A stretch of 64,000 bases of DNA from Lachnospiraceae bacterium (GCA_017621815.1 JAGASK010000029.1:175239-239238), one strand, 5' to 3'; counted from the stretch's first letter, positions 49,616 through 60,400 are shown. The notes: generated by a model from the letters alone, not told the origin. A program made the numbers and translations.

Positions 49616-50566
49616 TTATTCTTCTATCTGCTCATGATAACGCTCAACGGTAAAAGAATAATTCTCCTTTTCACAGAAAGCTAAATCAAGCTCAAATATA
49701 CCGTCTTTCACAAGAGCAGTGGAAGAATAGACTGGTATAAAAATAGCAATTTCCTCTCCTTTTGTCAAGAACCCTGACGGTTCCTCCTGCACTACAGCCG
49801 TATATAATGTCCCCATCTCTTCCGCTGTCTGCGCTTCCAATATATAATCATCAACTTCCGTTACTTTAACGATAACATTGGAAAAAATCTGCCCTTCTTC
49901 CGGTTTTTTCTTTTCATTACTCTGCAATTTTTCCTGTAAATCGTCTTCTGCCTTATCTGCCTTCATACCTGCTGCCTGTGTACTTCCTGCAGCTTTTCTT
50001 TCCGCATTGTCAGAAAGACTGTCCATGCCGGCAGTTTCTTCACCGCCTTCATCTGCTGTCTCTTCCCACGCTTCATCAGCTGCCGACTCGCACATTGCAT
50101 TTTCAGCTTCCGGTGCTTCTGCCGCCGAAGCCGCATTCACCATTCCAGCGGTTTCCTCTGTGGTATCCGCAGCTGCCATACTGCCAGTTACCTCTGCCAT
50201 CTCCGCCGGCTCTTCTGTCATCTCTGTGGTTTCGCAGGCCGCATCATAAGCTTCTTCCGCAACAGCTGTGTCCGAAGAAGATTTATCCATTCCTGACTGT
50301 TTCATAAATATCAGCGCAGGAACAATGATTGCCAGACAAAGTACAGCTGCTGCCAATGAGGAATATCTCTTTATAAATATAGTAACCTTACTTTTTTTCT
50401 TTATCTTTACTGTATCTGTCTTTTCATTTGTGACAGACCTGTCTATAATTACGCCGCCTTTATCAGGTGCGGATTTCTCGGTAAGTCCTGCTTCAATTCT
50501 GCCCCATAAATCGGGAACTTCTATTTCGGCAAGTTCTTTATATGCTTTTTCAAAGTCTTTACTCAT
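49616..50566 (-). CDS. Membrane-bound anti-sigma factor-like protein
   Basis: About 316 residues. A short cytoplasmic N-terminus (about residues 1-70, with VPDLWGRIE typical of anti-sigma zinc-less modules) precedes one membrane helix (about 72-92) and a low-complexity Ala/Glu/Thr-rich extracellular stretch (about 95-200), then a small beta-rich end. The start overlaps the sigma factor gene end by 8 bp. It likely holds the sigma factor inactive at the membrane until a surface signal. ATG 50566 has GGAGG at good spacing. Confidence 0.78.
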   Translation of the reverse strand: MSKDFEKAYKELAEIEVPDLWGRIEAGLTEKSAPDKGGVIIDRSVTNEKTDTVKIKKKSKVTIFIKRYSSLAAAVLCLAIIVPALIFMKQSGMDKSSSDTAVAEEAYDAACETTEMTEEPAEMAEVTGSMAAADTTEETAGMVNAASAAEAPEAENAMCESAADEAWEETADEGGEETAGMDSLSDNAERKAAGSTQAAGMKADKAEDDLQEKLQSNEKKKPEEGQIFSNVIVKVTEVDDYILEAQTAEEMGTLYTAVVQEEPSGFLTKGEEIAIFIPVYSSTALVKDGIFELDLAFCEKENYSFTVERYHEQIEE

Positions 50567-51131
50567 ATCCACACCTCCTTAGTTTTTTTATTGCATTCTG
50601 ATACTTCCAGGTTACCGTTCCCATAGGAATACCCATAGCCTGTGCGATTTCCTTAAAAGTCATCTCCCCCAGAACCTTCAAAGATACCACCTGTCGTTCC
50701 GACGGTTTTAAGGTTTCCAGAGCTTCTTTTATTGTCATATCCTGTATGACACTTTGCTCTACTTCACTTGCAGGATCTTCCTTATAAAAACGCTTTTCTG
50801 TTTTTTCTTCTTCCTCCGGTCCGGCTTCAATATCCTGCATCAGTGCTGTCAGTTCTTCTCTTCTGTGTTTTCTGATGAAGTCTATTGCCATATTTCTCGC
50901 CATAGTTGCAAGATATCCTTTGTGCCCGCTGCCGGGTTTAAACTGCTCTGCCTTGTCCCACAGCCTTATAAAAAAGTCACTGGCAACATCTTCGGCATTT
51001 TCCTTATTCTGCAGTACTTCATAGACAATCCGGTAAATATAACCGATGTAGGCCTCATAGATTTCCTTTAATCCGGTTTTATCCCCTTGTACCATCCGTG
51101 CTACAGCATCTTCAAATTGATGTTCGTTCAC
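50559..51131 (-). CDS. ECF-type RNA polymerase sigma factor
   Basis: 190 residues with region 2 (about 20-90: YEVLQNKENAEDVASDFFIRLWD) and region 4 (about 130-185: LKPSERQVVSLKVLGEMTFKEIAQAMGIPMGTV). A GTG start follows GGGAGGAAG. It is encoded in one operon with the membrane anti-sigma gene that overlaps its end. It probably drives a surface-stress or envelope regulon, and perhaps its own promoter, which I could not identify. Confidence 0.92.
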   Translation of the reverse strand: MNEHQFEDAVARMVQGDKTGLKEIYEAYIGYIYRIVYEVLQNKENAEDVASDFFIRLWDKAEQFKPGSGHKGYLATMARNMAIDFIRKHRREELTALMQDIEAGPEEEEKTEKRFYKEDPASEVEQSVIQDMTIKEALETLKPSERQVVSLKVLGEMTFKEIAQAMGIPMGTVTWKYQNAIKKLRRCGYE

Positions 51132-51300
51132 GGCTTCCTCCCTTTCCTTAGATACGTTTCACTCGCTTATTTTTATGGAAAAATTTTAATCCTTTACAGT
51201 ATATCACGCCTGACTGCTGTATTCCAGAAAAAGCCGCAGGATAAATGTTCTTATACATGAACATATCCTGCGGCTTTCTATTGTTTATAATTCTTTTACT

Positions 51301-52515
51301 TTACAGTGCTTTAATCCTATCCACTGCTTCTACCGTATTTTCATGGCTGCCAAAAGCTGTCAGCCTGAAATAAGTTTCTCCGCTGGGTCCGAAACCTGAA
51401 CCGGGAGTACCTACTACGTTTGCATTTTCAAGCAGATAATCGAAAAATTCCCAGCTTGTCATACCCTTAGGCGCCTTCAGCCAGATATAGGGTGCATTGA
51501 TACCGCCTGATACGGTATAGCCTGCTTCCTTCAAACCGTTTAAAATGTAAGCAGCATTTTTCATATAATATGCCACCTGCTCTTTTAACTGGGCTTTTCC
51601 TTCCGGAGAATAAACGGCTTCACCGGCACGCTGTACAATATAAGGAGCTCCGTTGTACTTGGTTCCATGTCTTCTTGCCCATAAGGAGTGCAATGCAACA
51701 TCACCGCATTTCAAATCCCTGGGAATTACGGTATAACCTAAACGGACTCCTGTAAATCCTGCGTTTTTGGAGAAGGAATGAAGCTCAATGGCACAGGTTC
51801 TGGCACCTTCGCACTCATAAATGGAATGAGGCACATCGGACTCTGAAATATATGCCTCATAAGCTGCATCATAAATAATGACAGCTCCCACTTTATTGGC
51901 ATAATCAACCCATTCCTGAAGCTGGTCTTTATTAATGGTGGAACCTGTAGGATTGTTGGGGAAGCACAAATAAATAATATCCGGCGTTTCCCTGGGAAGC
52001 TCAGGCGCAAAATTATTTTCTGCAGTGCAGGGCATATAAATAACATCGCTCCAGGTCTCCTTTACGCTGTCATAAACACCGGTTCTTCCTGCCATTACGT
52101 TAGTATCCACATAAACGGGATATACAGGGTCGCAAACCGCAATTTTATTATCCACACTGAAGATTTCCTGAATATTGCCGGAATCACATTTTGCTCCGTC
52201 AGATACGAAAATTTCGTCGGCAGCAATATCACATCCTCTTGCTTTATAATCATTCTCTGCAATAGCATTTCTTAAAAATTCATATCCAAGGTCAGGTGCA
52301 TATCCCTTAAAAGTTTCCGCCCTGGACATTTCATCTACAGCGCCGTGAAGCGCCGTAATAATAGCCGGAGCCAGCGGCTGTGTTACATCACCGATTCCCA
52401 GACGGATAATCTTCTTATCGGGATTAGCTGCCGCATACGCATTTACTTTTTTGCCAATAGTCGAAAACAAGTAGCTTCCCGGAAGCTTTAAATAGTTATC
52501 ATTGATTTTGAACAT
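51301..52515 (-). CDS. dapL: LL-diaminopimelate aminotransferase
   Basis: A 404-residue PLP enzyme that converts tetrahydrodipicolinate plus glutamate straight to LL-diaminopimelate, the one-step route to lysine and peptidoglycan. The PLP Lys is in [10 protein letters not shown], with CFPNNPTGS and YDAAYEAY substrate/cofactor loops. Length is normal. It is followed upstream (71 bp) by dapF, whose product acts next, so they are likely cotranscribed. Confidence 0.96.
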   Translation of the reverse strand: MFKINDNYLKLPGSYLFSTIGKKVNAYAAANPDKKIIRLGIGDVTQPLAPAIITALHGAVDEMSRAETFKGYAPDLGYEFLRNAIAENDYKARGCDIAADEIFVSDGAKCDSGNIQEIFSVDNKIAVCDPVYPVYVDTNVMAGRTGVYDSVKETWSDVIYMPCTAENNFAPELPRETPDIIYLCFPNNPTGSTINKDQLQEWVDYANKVGAVIIYDAAYEAYISESDVPHSIYECEGARTCAIELHSFSKNAGFTGVRLGYTVIPRDLKCGDVALHSLWARRHGTKYNGAPYIVQRAGEAVYSPEGKAQLKEQVAYYMKNAAYILNGLKEAGYTVSGGINAPYIWLKAPKGMTSWEFFDYLLENANVVGTPGSGFGPSGETYFRLTAFGSHENTVEAVDRIKAL

Positions 52516-52586
52516 GGTACTCTCCTCCTGTTATCTGTTTCTATCAGTACTGAATCTCCGCCATCCCCGGCTCCCGATTCATACTC

Positions 52587-53432
52587 TCACACTTCTGCTT
52601 CTCCTTCAAAAACAGTAGCTGCAGGTCCTGTCATATAAACAAGATTTGCCTGTCTGTCCCACTGTATCTTAAGAGAACCACCTAATAGTTTAACAGTAAC
52701 AGTGTCATTCGTCAAACCATTTAAAACACATGCTACTACTGTGGCACAGGCCCCGGTACCGCAGGCTAAAGTCTCGCCTGTACCTCTTTCCCATACCCTC
52801 ATTTCCACCGTATTTTTATCAATGATTTTTACAAATTCCGTATTCGTGCGGTTGGGGAATCTGACATGGTTTTCAAACAGCGGTCCGATTTTTTCAATAT
52901 CAAGATTTGCAACATCCTCCATGAAAACAACTGCATGGGGATTTCCCATTGACACACATGTCATTTCATAAATCTGCGGTCCCACTTCAATTCTTTTCCC
53001 TACTATTTCTTCGTCTTCCGTATCCGCAATCACCGGAATATCCGCTGCCCTTAAAATGGGAGAACCCATGTTGACTTTTACTAAAGTCACCTTTCCGCCA
53101 GAGACGGTAAGGTCTAAGTACTTTATTTTTCCGCAGCTGACAATGCTTATGGAGGTTTTGTCTGTCAGCCCTTTATCATATACGAACTTTGCCACACAGC
53201 GGATTCCGTTTCCGCACATTTCCGCACGTGAGCCGTCCATATTGTACATTTCCATTTCAAAGTCGGCTTCACTGGAAGGATTAATAAAAATAACACCATC
53301 TCCGCCGATTCCGAAATGCCTGTCGCTTAAGCGCCTTACCAAATCAGGCTTTTTGTCCTCTGCAATCTTCTCTTTTGCACCGTCCACATAAATATAATCA
53401 TTACCGCACCCATGCATTTTTGTAAATTTCAT
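52587..53432 (-). CDS. dapF: Diaminopimelate epimerase
   Basis: A 281-residue cofactor-free racemase that turns LL- into meso-diaminopimelate. Both catalytic Cys are in place: MCGNGIRC (about residue 73) and ACGTGACAT (about 224). The N-terminus MKFTKMHGCGNDYIY is characteristic. It is the first gene of the dapF-dapL pair, supplying the peptidoglycan cross-link residue. Confidence 0.97.
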   Translation of the reverse strand: MKFTKMHGCGNDYIYVDGAKEKIAEDKKPDLVRRLSDRHFGIGGDGVIFINPSSEADFEMEMYNMDGSRAEMCGNGIRCVAKFVYDKGLTDKTSISIVSCGKIKYLDLTVSGGKVTLVKVNMGSPILRAADIPVIADTEDEEIVGKRIEVGPQIYEMTCVSMGNPHAVVFMEDVANLDIEKIGPLFENHVRFPNRTNTEFVKIIDKNTVEMRVWERGTGETLACGTGACATVVACVLNGLTNDTVTVKLLGGSLKIQWDRQANLVYMTGPAATVFEGEAEV

Positions 53433-53551
53433 ACGCTAAACCTCCGTTCACACAAACTCAACATACCTTGTTTTTATCATAAGTATAGTGTACCACAATT
53501 TTTCATTACAAAAATGTTGTTCCATGCGGTTTGGTATGCAAAAAATGCGGT

Positions 53552-55228
53552 TTAAATAAACATGTTCAAATTTACTTTACTGAGGGCTGCATCCGCAATA
53601 TTCACGCAGCAGTTTCCCATTCTGTCCACGCTGTGAATCACATCATTTAAAGGAGCAGTCATTTTAGCAGAGCACTTTCCTTTGCTCACCCTGTCCATAT
53701 GGCTTTTACGCATTTCAATATCCAGGTCAAGCACCTTTTCCTTTTTTTTGCGAATCCTTTCAGCGCTTTCCTCATTTCCCGTGGTCATGACTTCCAGCGC
53801 GTCAGAATACATTTCCTCAATGACATTAAGGCTCTTTTCCAAATCCTTTCTGGCATCCTTGGAGTATTTATTCTTTTTATCCATTTTGTTTCCTACAGAA
53901 CAGGCAATGGCATTGCACAAAACTCCCATACGTTCCACATCACTTAAAACATACATCATACCCGCCGTCTGGCTAGCCTGTTCCTCTGTCAGTGCGCCGG
54001 AAGAAAATAAATTGGAAAGATAATCTGTAATTCTTCCACTGTGTCCGCAGACGGTTTCTCCCTTTTTTATAATGATATCCAGAAGTTCCTTTTCCTCCTT
54101 TCTAACAGCCTTTGAGGTATCCTGCAGAAGCTCCCGCACCATATCGCCAAGCCGGAGCACTTCTTTTGCTACCAGCTGAAGCGCTGCCGCAGGCTGGGCA
54201 ATCAGTCTTTCATCCAGATAAGGAATTTCTTCAGCTGTATCTTTTTCATTTCCACCTTCCGGAATCAGACGCATTACTATTTTTACCATCAGCCCCAAAA
54301 GAGGAGTCCATAATAATGTCATTACAATATTAAAAATTGTGTGTGCATTGGCTATCTGTCTGGAAATCACCTCTATTTCCGGACCTTTTGAAGAAATCAT
54401 CTTTATAAATTCCGCAAAGGGCGTTACAAACCATATGAAAATAAGGCTCCCCGAAATATTGAAAATACAATGGGCAAGCGCCGTTCTCTTGGCATCCTTG
54501 GGCTGACCGATGCTGGCAAGAAAAGCGGTAATTGTGGTGCCGATATTATCACCGAAAAGAATGGGAATAGCGCCTGCAAGGCCGATAATGCTGCTTACTC
54601 CGTCTGCACCGGGCTGGGAAGCAAAATTCTGAAGCACTGCAATGGTAGCGCTGCTGCTTTGCACTACCAGAGTCATCAGTGTACCCACTGCCACACCCAG
54701 AATGGGAACATCAGCCACTCTGGCAATCAAATCGGTAAAAACAGGACTGGAAGCCAGCGGCTTCATTACCTTTCCCATGGTTTCAATTCCCAGGAAGAGA
54801 AGTCCGAATGCAAATACCGTCTGCCCGATATTTTTTACCTTTTCCGATTTAGAAATAAAAGAAATGAAAAATCCTGCAAAAATAAAAAGGAAAATATAAT
54901 CGCTGATTTTAAAAGCAATAATCTGCGCTGTCATGGTGGTTCCGATATTAGCACCGAAAATAATGGAAATGGCCTGGGGCAGATTCATCAGGCCTGCGCT
55001 GACAAATCCGATTGCCATAACCGTAGTGGCGCTGCTGCTTTGTAATACCGCTGTGGTAAGGGCTCCTGCCAGAACTCCCATTACAGGGTTCTTTGTAAGC
55101 AGCGCAAGAATATTTTTCATTTTTTCGCCGGCCGCTTTCTGCAGGCATTCACTCATCATATTCATGCCGAAAATAAAAAGCGCAAGGCCTCCGAATAATC
55201 CAAACAGAATTTCCAATGTACCGTTCAT
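53552..55228 (-). CDS. Na+/phosphate cotransporter (NptA family) with PhoU-like domain
   Basis: 558 residues. Two inverted membrane repeats each contain the QSSSATT signature (about residues 64 and 187). The C-terminal 200 residues form a PhoU-like helical domain (about 340-545). It imports, or possibly exports, inorganic phosphate with sodium. It is monocistronic between dapF and the two-component system. Confidence 0.93.
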   Translation of the reverse strand: MNGTLEILFGLFGGLALFIFGMNMMSECLQKAAGEKMKNILALLTKNPVMGVLAGALTTAVLQSSSATTVMAIGFVSAGLMNLPQAISIIFGANIGTTMTAQIIAFKISDYIFLFIFAGFFISFISKSEKVKNIGQTVFAFGLLFLGIETMGKVMKPLASSPVFTDLIARVADVPILGVAVGTLMTLVVQSSSATIAVLQNFASQPGADGVSSIIGLAGAIPILFGDNIGTTITAFLASIGQPKDAKRTALAHCIFNISGSLIFIWFVTPFAEFIKMISSKGPEIEVISRQIANAHTIFNIVMTLLWTPLLGLMVKIVMRLIPEGGNEKDTAEEIPYLDERLIAQPAAALQLVAKEVLRLGDMVRELLQDTSKAVRKEEKELLDIIIKKGETVCGHSGRITDYLSNLFSSGALTEEQASQTAGMMYVLSDVERMGVLCNAIACSVGNKMDKKNKYSKDARKDLEKSLNVIEEMYSDALEVMTTGNEESAERIRKKKEKVLDLDIEMRKSHMDRVSKGKCSAKMTAPLNDVIHSVDRMGNCCVNIADAALSKVNLNMFI

Positions 55229-55445
55229 AATTAAGTCCTCCCAGCGCCATTATACTAAAGTAAAGTAAATTTCAGGTTATGCCTATGTCAAATCTATGTA
55301 AAATTTACTGCAGCTTATGAATGGCATGACTTCAGGCACCTGATTTTATTTTCCCCAAATATGGCCGAAAATAAGCAGCCTGAGGGAGAAAATTTATTCT
55401 TTCCTTCCTCAGGCTGCTTTAACAATACTTTACTTTTCTTTGATA

Positions 55446-57758
55446 TCACTTAAAATTAAGAATTACTTTAAATAGATCCCCGTCTATTTCTACCTTTAAC
55501 TCACCTCCCTGAAGCTCTGTAAAGCTTCTGGCTATGGCAAGGCCAAGACCGCTTCCTTCCGTATTCCGGGAGCTGTCTCCCCTTACAAATCTTTCCGTCA
55601 AATCCTCCGGCGGCATATTCAGCTCTGATGCCGACATATTTTTAAGCTCAATTCTGATGCCTTTCTCAGTCTTTACCCCGTTTATATAAACTCTGGTATG
55701 GGGCATGGCATATTTAATGATATTGATATATAAATTTTCAAAAACCCTGAAAGTTTTCTGGCTGTCCAGCCTTAAAATGACTTTTTCCTCCGGAAGGGAA
55801 AAGCGGAAAATCAAATCGGCTTCTTCCACTTTATCCTCATATTCCAGATACACCTGGCGCATAAGATTGCAGATATCCACATCCACCGGATTTAAGGTCA
55901 CATTGCCGGTAGTTGCCTTGCTGACCTCAAATAAATCCTCTATCAGAAATTTCAGTCTGGCAGACTTCTTCTTAAGTACCCCGAGATATTCTTTTCTTTG
56001 CTCTTCAGTAATCGTTTCATCTTCCAGCAGTTCAATATAAGTGGTAATAGCTGTCAGAGGTGTTTTCAAATCATGGGATACATTGGTAATCAGCTCCGTT
56101 TTCATCCTCTGGCTCTTAACTTCTTCATTTACCGCCTTTTTAAATCCATTCTGAATCTTTAAAAGCTCCTCCTTCAGGGATTCAAAAATTCCAAAATCCT
56201 CATTCAAAGCAGTATTTAAATTTCCTTCCGCAATGGATTCCGTAGCTTTCAGCAGTTTTTCATACTGCTCCTGCAAACTGCCGATGTATTTTTTAATTCC
56301 GATATAAAGAACTATGGAATAAACAATAAGCAGAACCCATCCGAATGCCCATGTAAAGCTGATTACCGCAAGTACAATATAGTTAATTAAAAGCAGCTTT
56401 TTTAAAATTCCATCTGCTTTTTCTCCCAAATCCGCATGCAAAAGCTCTGTCCTTAATTTATCTCTTTTTGCGCGGCATCCTCCCAAAAACCATGAACAGA
56501 AACGCACAATCAAACTTCTTTCCCTGATAAACTGCCAAATTCCAAAATCAAAAATTTCTCCGAGACCAGTAACAAAATAATACCAGCCGCCAAAGAATAA
56601 CAGCAGAACCACTGCGTTAAATACCCCTGTCATAACCGGATAAAGGGCTTTCGGCATAAATTCCATATATTGGGCTAAGAATCCTGAATAATATCCGTTA
56701 TTTGTATGTACCATCAAATCTATTGCAATGGAGCAAAATCCAACCAGGCAGGCAAGCCCCACAATTTCCGTCTCCATATGTGTTTTAAAACCGCTAAGAT
56801 GGTGCAGACAATATTTTTTGCTTCTCGTCCAAAGCAGCGCCGCAAATCCAAGCACCAGCATAATTACCATATAAACGCTTCCTGCCCCGGCATTCACATA
56901 TGCATTTTTTTCACTCCATGTATCACCTGCAATAAAACTGCTGCCTTCCGAAGCATTCAGATTTTCCTTCTGTTCCTTTGTCATCGCATAAATGAAAGTC
57001 ACATTTCTTAAGGGCTCTTCAATCTTTACGGACAATTCCACAGGGGTCCCTTTATTGTCATATGCATAAATAGTATTTCTGTAAAAATTAATATTTGCAT
57101 TCTTATAATAAAGGCTGCTTTTCAGGCTCTTGCTTGCCATCACACTCTGTACATCCTTTAAAAGCTCATCTGAATTTACATCCCGCACTGTTATGCCAGA
57201 AATATTACCTGCACTGTCGTATGCCATTTTCACATAGTACACATAAGGGTTTTCATCCTCATTCATCGTTCCGTCATACAGTTTTTCGATATTTCTTCCC
57301 GTATTTTTTATGATTTCACCTGTTGTATTATCTATTACGGCATAATCCATTCCCTTTGCCAGCCCGAACAACATTTCAATTTTCCATTCCTCCAACAGGG
57401 AATTTATTTCATTTTCCAGATAATCCTTTAATTCTTCGCTGGTATATCCGTTTTCAAACTCTGCATTGTAAGTATCTGCTTCCTTCGGCAAAGCTTCCTC
57501 ATCTATGGTCATATATAAATCTGCATAGCTGCCGCTTCGTTCTTCTGCCTTGTCAAGAATATCCTTGTACAGCACAAGATTACTTTCATACATTTTTTCA
57601 ACCAGCTGCACATTAATTGTACCGGATGTATAATGACTGCTTACCTGATTTTTAAATACGGGATAACATGCCATGTAAACAATTACTGCCAGCCCCACTG
57701 ATATCCCCGCAATAATAAAACTGAATTTTTTACTGTTTTTCGATTTTGTATCCAACAC
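55446..57758 (-). CDS. Membrane sensor histidine kinase
   Basis: A 770-residue kinase. An N-terminal helix (about 15-33) and a long extracellular sensor region (about 35-290) are followed by several membrane segments (about 295-480), a HAMP-like stretch, the phospho-acceptor helix (NVSHDLKTPLTAI, His near 560) and an ATP-binding domain with GSGLGLAIA. It works with the OmpR-type regulator whose gene overlaps its start by 29 bp. Signal unknown. Confidence 0.93.
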   Translation of the reverse strand: MLDTKSKNSKKFSFIIAGISVGLAVIVYMACYPVFKNQVSSHYTSGTINVQLVEKMYESNLVLYKDILDKAEERSGSYADLYMTIDEEALPKEADTYNAEFENGYTSEELKDYLENEINSLLEEWKIEMLFGLAKGMDYAVIDNTTGEIIKNTGRNIEKLYDGTMNEDENPYVYYVKMAYDSAGNISGITVRDVNSDELLKDVQSVMASKSLKSSLYYKNANINFYRNTIYAYDNKGTPVELSVKIEEPLRNVTFIYAMTKEQKENLNASEGSSFIAGDTWSEKNAYVNAGAGSVYMVIMLVLGFAALLWTRSKKYCLHHLSGFKTHMETEIVGLACLVGFCSIAIDLMVHTNNGYYSGFLAQYMEFMPKALYPVMTGVFNAVVLLLFFGGWYYFVTGLGEIFDFGIWQFIRERSLIVRFCSWFLGGCRAKRDKLRTELLHADLGEKADGILKKLLLINYIVLAVISFTWAFGWVLLIVYSIVLYIGIKKYIGSLQEQYEKLLKATESIAEGNLNTALNEDFGIFESLKEELLKIQNGFKKAVNEEVKSQRMKTELITNVSHDLKTPLTAITTYIELLEDETITEEQRKEYLGVLKKKSARLKFLIEDLFEVSKATTGNVTLNPVDVDICNLMRQVYLEYEDKVEEADLIFRFSLPEEKVILRLDSQKTFRVFENLYINIIKYAMPHTRVYINGVKTEKGIRIELKNMSASELNMPPEDLTERFVRGDSSRNTEGSGLGLAIARSFTELQGGELKVEIDGDLFKVILNFK

Positions 57759-58437
57759 CCCACACCACCTTTAAATATTTCGGTTCCTTCGGGTTGATTT
57801 CAATTTTTTCCCGAATTTTTCTGATATGTACCATAATGGTATCCGTATTAATTGCCTGTTCATTCCATACTCTTTCATAAATCTCTTCCGCAGAAAATAC
57901 TCTTCCGGGATTTTTCATCAACAGGGTTAAAATCTTAAATTCCAGGGGAGTCAGTTTCACGGGCTTACCATCCACTGAAACTTCCACTGTCTCTTCATTT
58001 AATTCCAGTCCTCCGATGATATAAACCTTATCATTTTTCTGTCCGCCTTCAACGGCTTTCAAAAATTTACTGTATCTGCGCAGATGGGAGTTAACCCTTG
58101 CCAGCAGCTCCATGGTGGTAAAAGGCTTGGTTACATAATCATCCGCTCCCATGTTCAGCCCCATAATCTTATCCACTTCCTCTGATTTGGCAGAAAGCAT
58201 GATTACCGGGAATTCAAAACCCTTTTCCCTTACCTTCATCATCATGGTAATTCCGTCCATTCTGGGCATCATTACATCCACAATAGCAAGATGAATTTCC
58301 TGGTTTTCGATTACTTTAAGGCCTTCCACACCGTCTCCTGCCTGAAATACGATATATCCCTGATTTTTTAAATATATCTCAATTCCTTCCCGAATTTCCT
58401 TATCATCCTCTACAATTAAAATGCGATTTGCTTCCAT
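57730..58437 (-). CDS. OmpR/PhoB-family response regulator
   Basis: 235 residues. The receiver domain (1-120) has EDD, phospho-acceptor Asp in IVDVMMPRMDG and Lys in VTKPF. A winged-helix DNA-binding domain follows (about 135-233, LTPLEFKILTLLMKNPGRVF). ATG 58437 follows GGGAGAG; the longer frame has no family match. It is cotranscribed with the sensor kinase. Confidence 0.95.
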   Translation of the reverse strand: MEANRILIVEDDKEIREGIEIYLKNQGYIVFQAGDGVEGLKVIENQEIHLAIVDVMMPRMDGITMMMKVREKGFEFPVIMLSAKSEEVDKIMGLNMGADDYVTKPFTTMELLARVNSHLRRYSKFLKAVEGGQKNDKVYIIGGLELNEETVEVSVDGKPVKLTPLEFKILTLLMKNPGRVFSAEEIYERVWNEQAINTDTIMVHIRKIREKIEINPKEPKYLKVVWGVGYKIEKQ

Positions 58438-58507
58438 TCTCACGCTCTCCCTTATTTGCGACAATCGGTTTGCACGTAAAGCCTGCAATCCATTGCCATA
58501 TGTTCTG

Positions 58508-59707
58508 TCACTGTGAGTATACCATGTCCCGCTTATTTTTCCTATGAAAATACTTCATTCCAATCTTTTCCTTTCTTATCTTAACGGCATCCATATAAAT
58601 AGCCGAAGCTCCTTTCCCGATCTCATCCACATCATAATGACGGGCAGTATCTATAGCTCCTTTCATCAGAATATCCGGCTCTTTCTTTTCCAGAATATCC
58701 ATTAGTTTTTCTGCAAATTCCTTTTCTGACACATCTGTCATATACCCGTTTATACCATTAATTACCACATCCTCCGTTCCCGTTGCTTTCACTGCGAGTA
58801 CCGGGGTTCCTGCTGCCATGGCCTCAAGCAGTACAATTCCCTGGGTTTCCGACTGTGAAGCAAATAAAAACATGTCGCTGGCACAGCAGTAATCCTTTAT
58901 TTCATCATTAGGAATCTTTCCGGCAAATACAATTTCCTCCGTAAGCCCCAGCTTTTCCGTAAGTTCTTCAAGGCGGCGCCTGTAAGGTCCCTCTCCGATT
59001 AACAGCAGTTTAAAATCCCCGCCGCAGATTTCTTTTCTTATCTTCATACTGCGGATTAAGAAATCAATATTCTTTTCTTTTGCCAGCCTTGATACACTGC
59101 AAAACAGAAAAGTTCTGCCATGCATTATATTTTTTCTGATTTCCTGCGCCTTTTTCCTGTCAGGCTCAAAGCTTTCCTTCCCAATTCCCGTAGGCAGCAC
59201 TTTGATTTCGGAACTTACACCATATGCCTGCAAATAACGTTTCATTTGAGGCGTAGGCGCTATCACCACATCACATGCTTTTGTAAAATGCCTGATATAT
59301 GCAGGCATAATCCCCCTGACAGCGGAAAGCTTCACATAATGCAGGTACTGTTCATACCTGGTATGATAAGTAAATACCAGCGGTATCTGATATTTTCCTG
59401 ACAAATACCTGGCCATATTTCCTATCATCATGGGATGGTGCACATGAATCAAATCAAACTCCCCTTCCCGAAAGCTTCTTTCAATAACAGGGTCAAAGCT
59501 GTCAGGAACAGAAAAGCCTCCCGCAACATCACGCAGCAGGGAACGGTATCTGATTACGCCATCTTCCTCCTTCTGTCCGTCATAGCTGGGCGCAAAAACC
59601 ACCACCTGATGACCCTGCCTCCTCAGACTGTCCACCAGCCTTTCAATGGATATGGGAACCCCCGCCACAAAAGGTTTATAATTGTTTGTCATCATTGCTA
59701 TTTTCAT
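58508..59707 (-). CDS. GT4-family glycosyltransferase
   Basis: A 399-residue retaining glycosyltransferase of GT-B fold, similar to alpha-glucosyl-diacylglycerol synthases. The acceptor half starts MKIAMMTNNYKPFVAGVP; the donor half has LLIGEGPYRRRLEEL and the E-x7-E motif GIVLLEAMAAGTPV. It is likely peripheral to the inner membrane and makes glycolipids. AGGAAGG precedes ATG 59707. It lies 28 bp downstream of the DedA gene, so the two are probably cotranscribed. Confidence 0.88.
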   Translation of the reverse strand: MKIAMMTNNYKPFVAGVPISIERLVDSLRRQGHQVVVFAPSYDGQKEEDGVIRYRSLLRDVAGGFSVPDSFDPVIERSFREGEFDLIHVHHPMMIGNMARYLSGKYQIPLVFTYHTRYEQYLHYVKLSAVRGIMPAYIRHFTKACDVVIAPTPQMKRYLQAYGVSSEIKVLPTGIGKESFEPDRKKAQEIRKNIMHGRTFLFCSVSRLAKEKNIDFLIRSMKIRKEICGGDFKLLLIGEGPYRRRLEELTEKLGLTEEIVFAGKIPNDEIKDYCCASDMFLFASQSETQGIVLLEAMAAGTPVLAVKATGTEDVVINGINGYMTDVSEKEFAEKLMDILEKKEPDILMKGAIDTARHYDVDEIGKGASAIYMDAVKIRKEKIGMKYFHRKNKRDMVYSQ

Positions 59708-59735
59708 ACTCACATGCCTTCCTTTCCTTTTTTGC

Positions 59736-60245
59736 CTAACCCAAATACTGAAACACCTTATCTCCAAACAAATACCCCGCTCCCACAAAAACAAAATTCC
59801 AGACTAAAATTCCAAGTGTTGAACTGACCGTATACGGAACCAGATTCATTTTAGATACACCTGCCGGTATGGAAACCAATGTTCTTATCATGGGTATCAG
59901 CTTGCTGACAAAAATTCCAATGCACCCCTTCTCACGCACCCACTTAAGCTTACCTTCAATAGCAGGACGCTGCTTCGGAAATTTATTTAAGTATTTCTGC
60001 AAAAACAGTTCCCCGCCTGTATATCCCAAAAAATATAAAATAAGGCTTCCTGTAAGTCCTGCGGCTATGGTAATCAAAAGTGCCGGAATAAAATGAATAT
60101 TTCCTCTTGCCGCCCAGATTCCCGCAAGGGGCATAATGACTCCGGCCGGGAATCCCGGCAGATTCATATATTCCAGAAGCACAATTACAAAAATGGCAAT
60201 GCCTCCGTATCTTGTAAAATAATCTGTAATCATTTCCAGTGTCAT
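59736..60245 (-). CDS. DedA family membrane protein
   Basis: A 169-residue integral membrane protein with the DedA/SNARE-associated pattern: NLPGFPAGVIMPLAG early, GYTGGELF in the middle, and F(V)SKLIPMIRTLVSIPAG (about residue 115). Homologues flip or scramble lipid carriers such as undecaprenyl phosphate. ATG 60245 follows AAAGGAG; the longer frame is not family-like. It is paired with the GT4 gene. Confidence 0.9.
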   Translation of the reverse strand: MTLEMITDYFTRYGGIAIFVIVLLEYMNLPGFPAGVIMPLAGIWAARGNIHFIPALLITIAAGLTGSLILYFLGYTGGELFLQKYLNKFPKQRPAIEGKLKWVREKGCIGIFVSKLIPMIRTLVSIPAGVSKMNLVPYTVSSTLGILVWNFVFVGAGYLFGDKVFQYLG

Positions 60246-60333
60246 AAGCTCTCTCCTTTCTTTGAATATAACGAAAAATCCTAAACAAAATATTTCCCTA
60301 TTTCTAAATATTTTCTTAAGAAAAGTAAAAAAA

Positions 60334-60363
60334 CAAAAAAAGAGCCGCAATCGGCTTTTTTTC
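60334..60363. terminator. Bidirectional terminator
   Basis: GAGCCG and CGGCTTT form a short GC stem flanked by A and T runs, giving U-tracts on either strand, between the DedA gene and a plus-strand gene. Confidence 0.7.
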
Positions 60364-60371
60364 ACATACTT

Positions 60372-60400
60372 TTTACATAGATTTCACATGCTTATGATAG
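60372..60400 (+). promoter_or_regulatory. Possible promoter of the 78-residue membrane protein
   Basis: TTTACA (60372-60377), 17 bp, TGATAG (60395-60400); moderate match. Confidence 0.4.

Noticed and set aside
49878-50307. Plus-strand Ser/Ala- and Leu/Pro-rich frames
   Set aside because: Complement of the low-complexity Ala/Glu/Thr region of the anti-sigma-like gene; no start signals.
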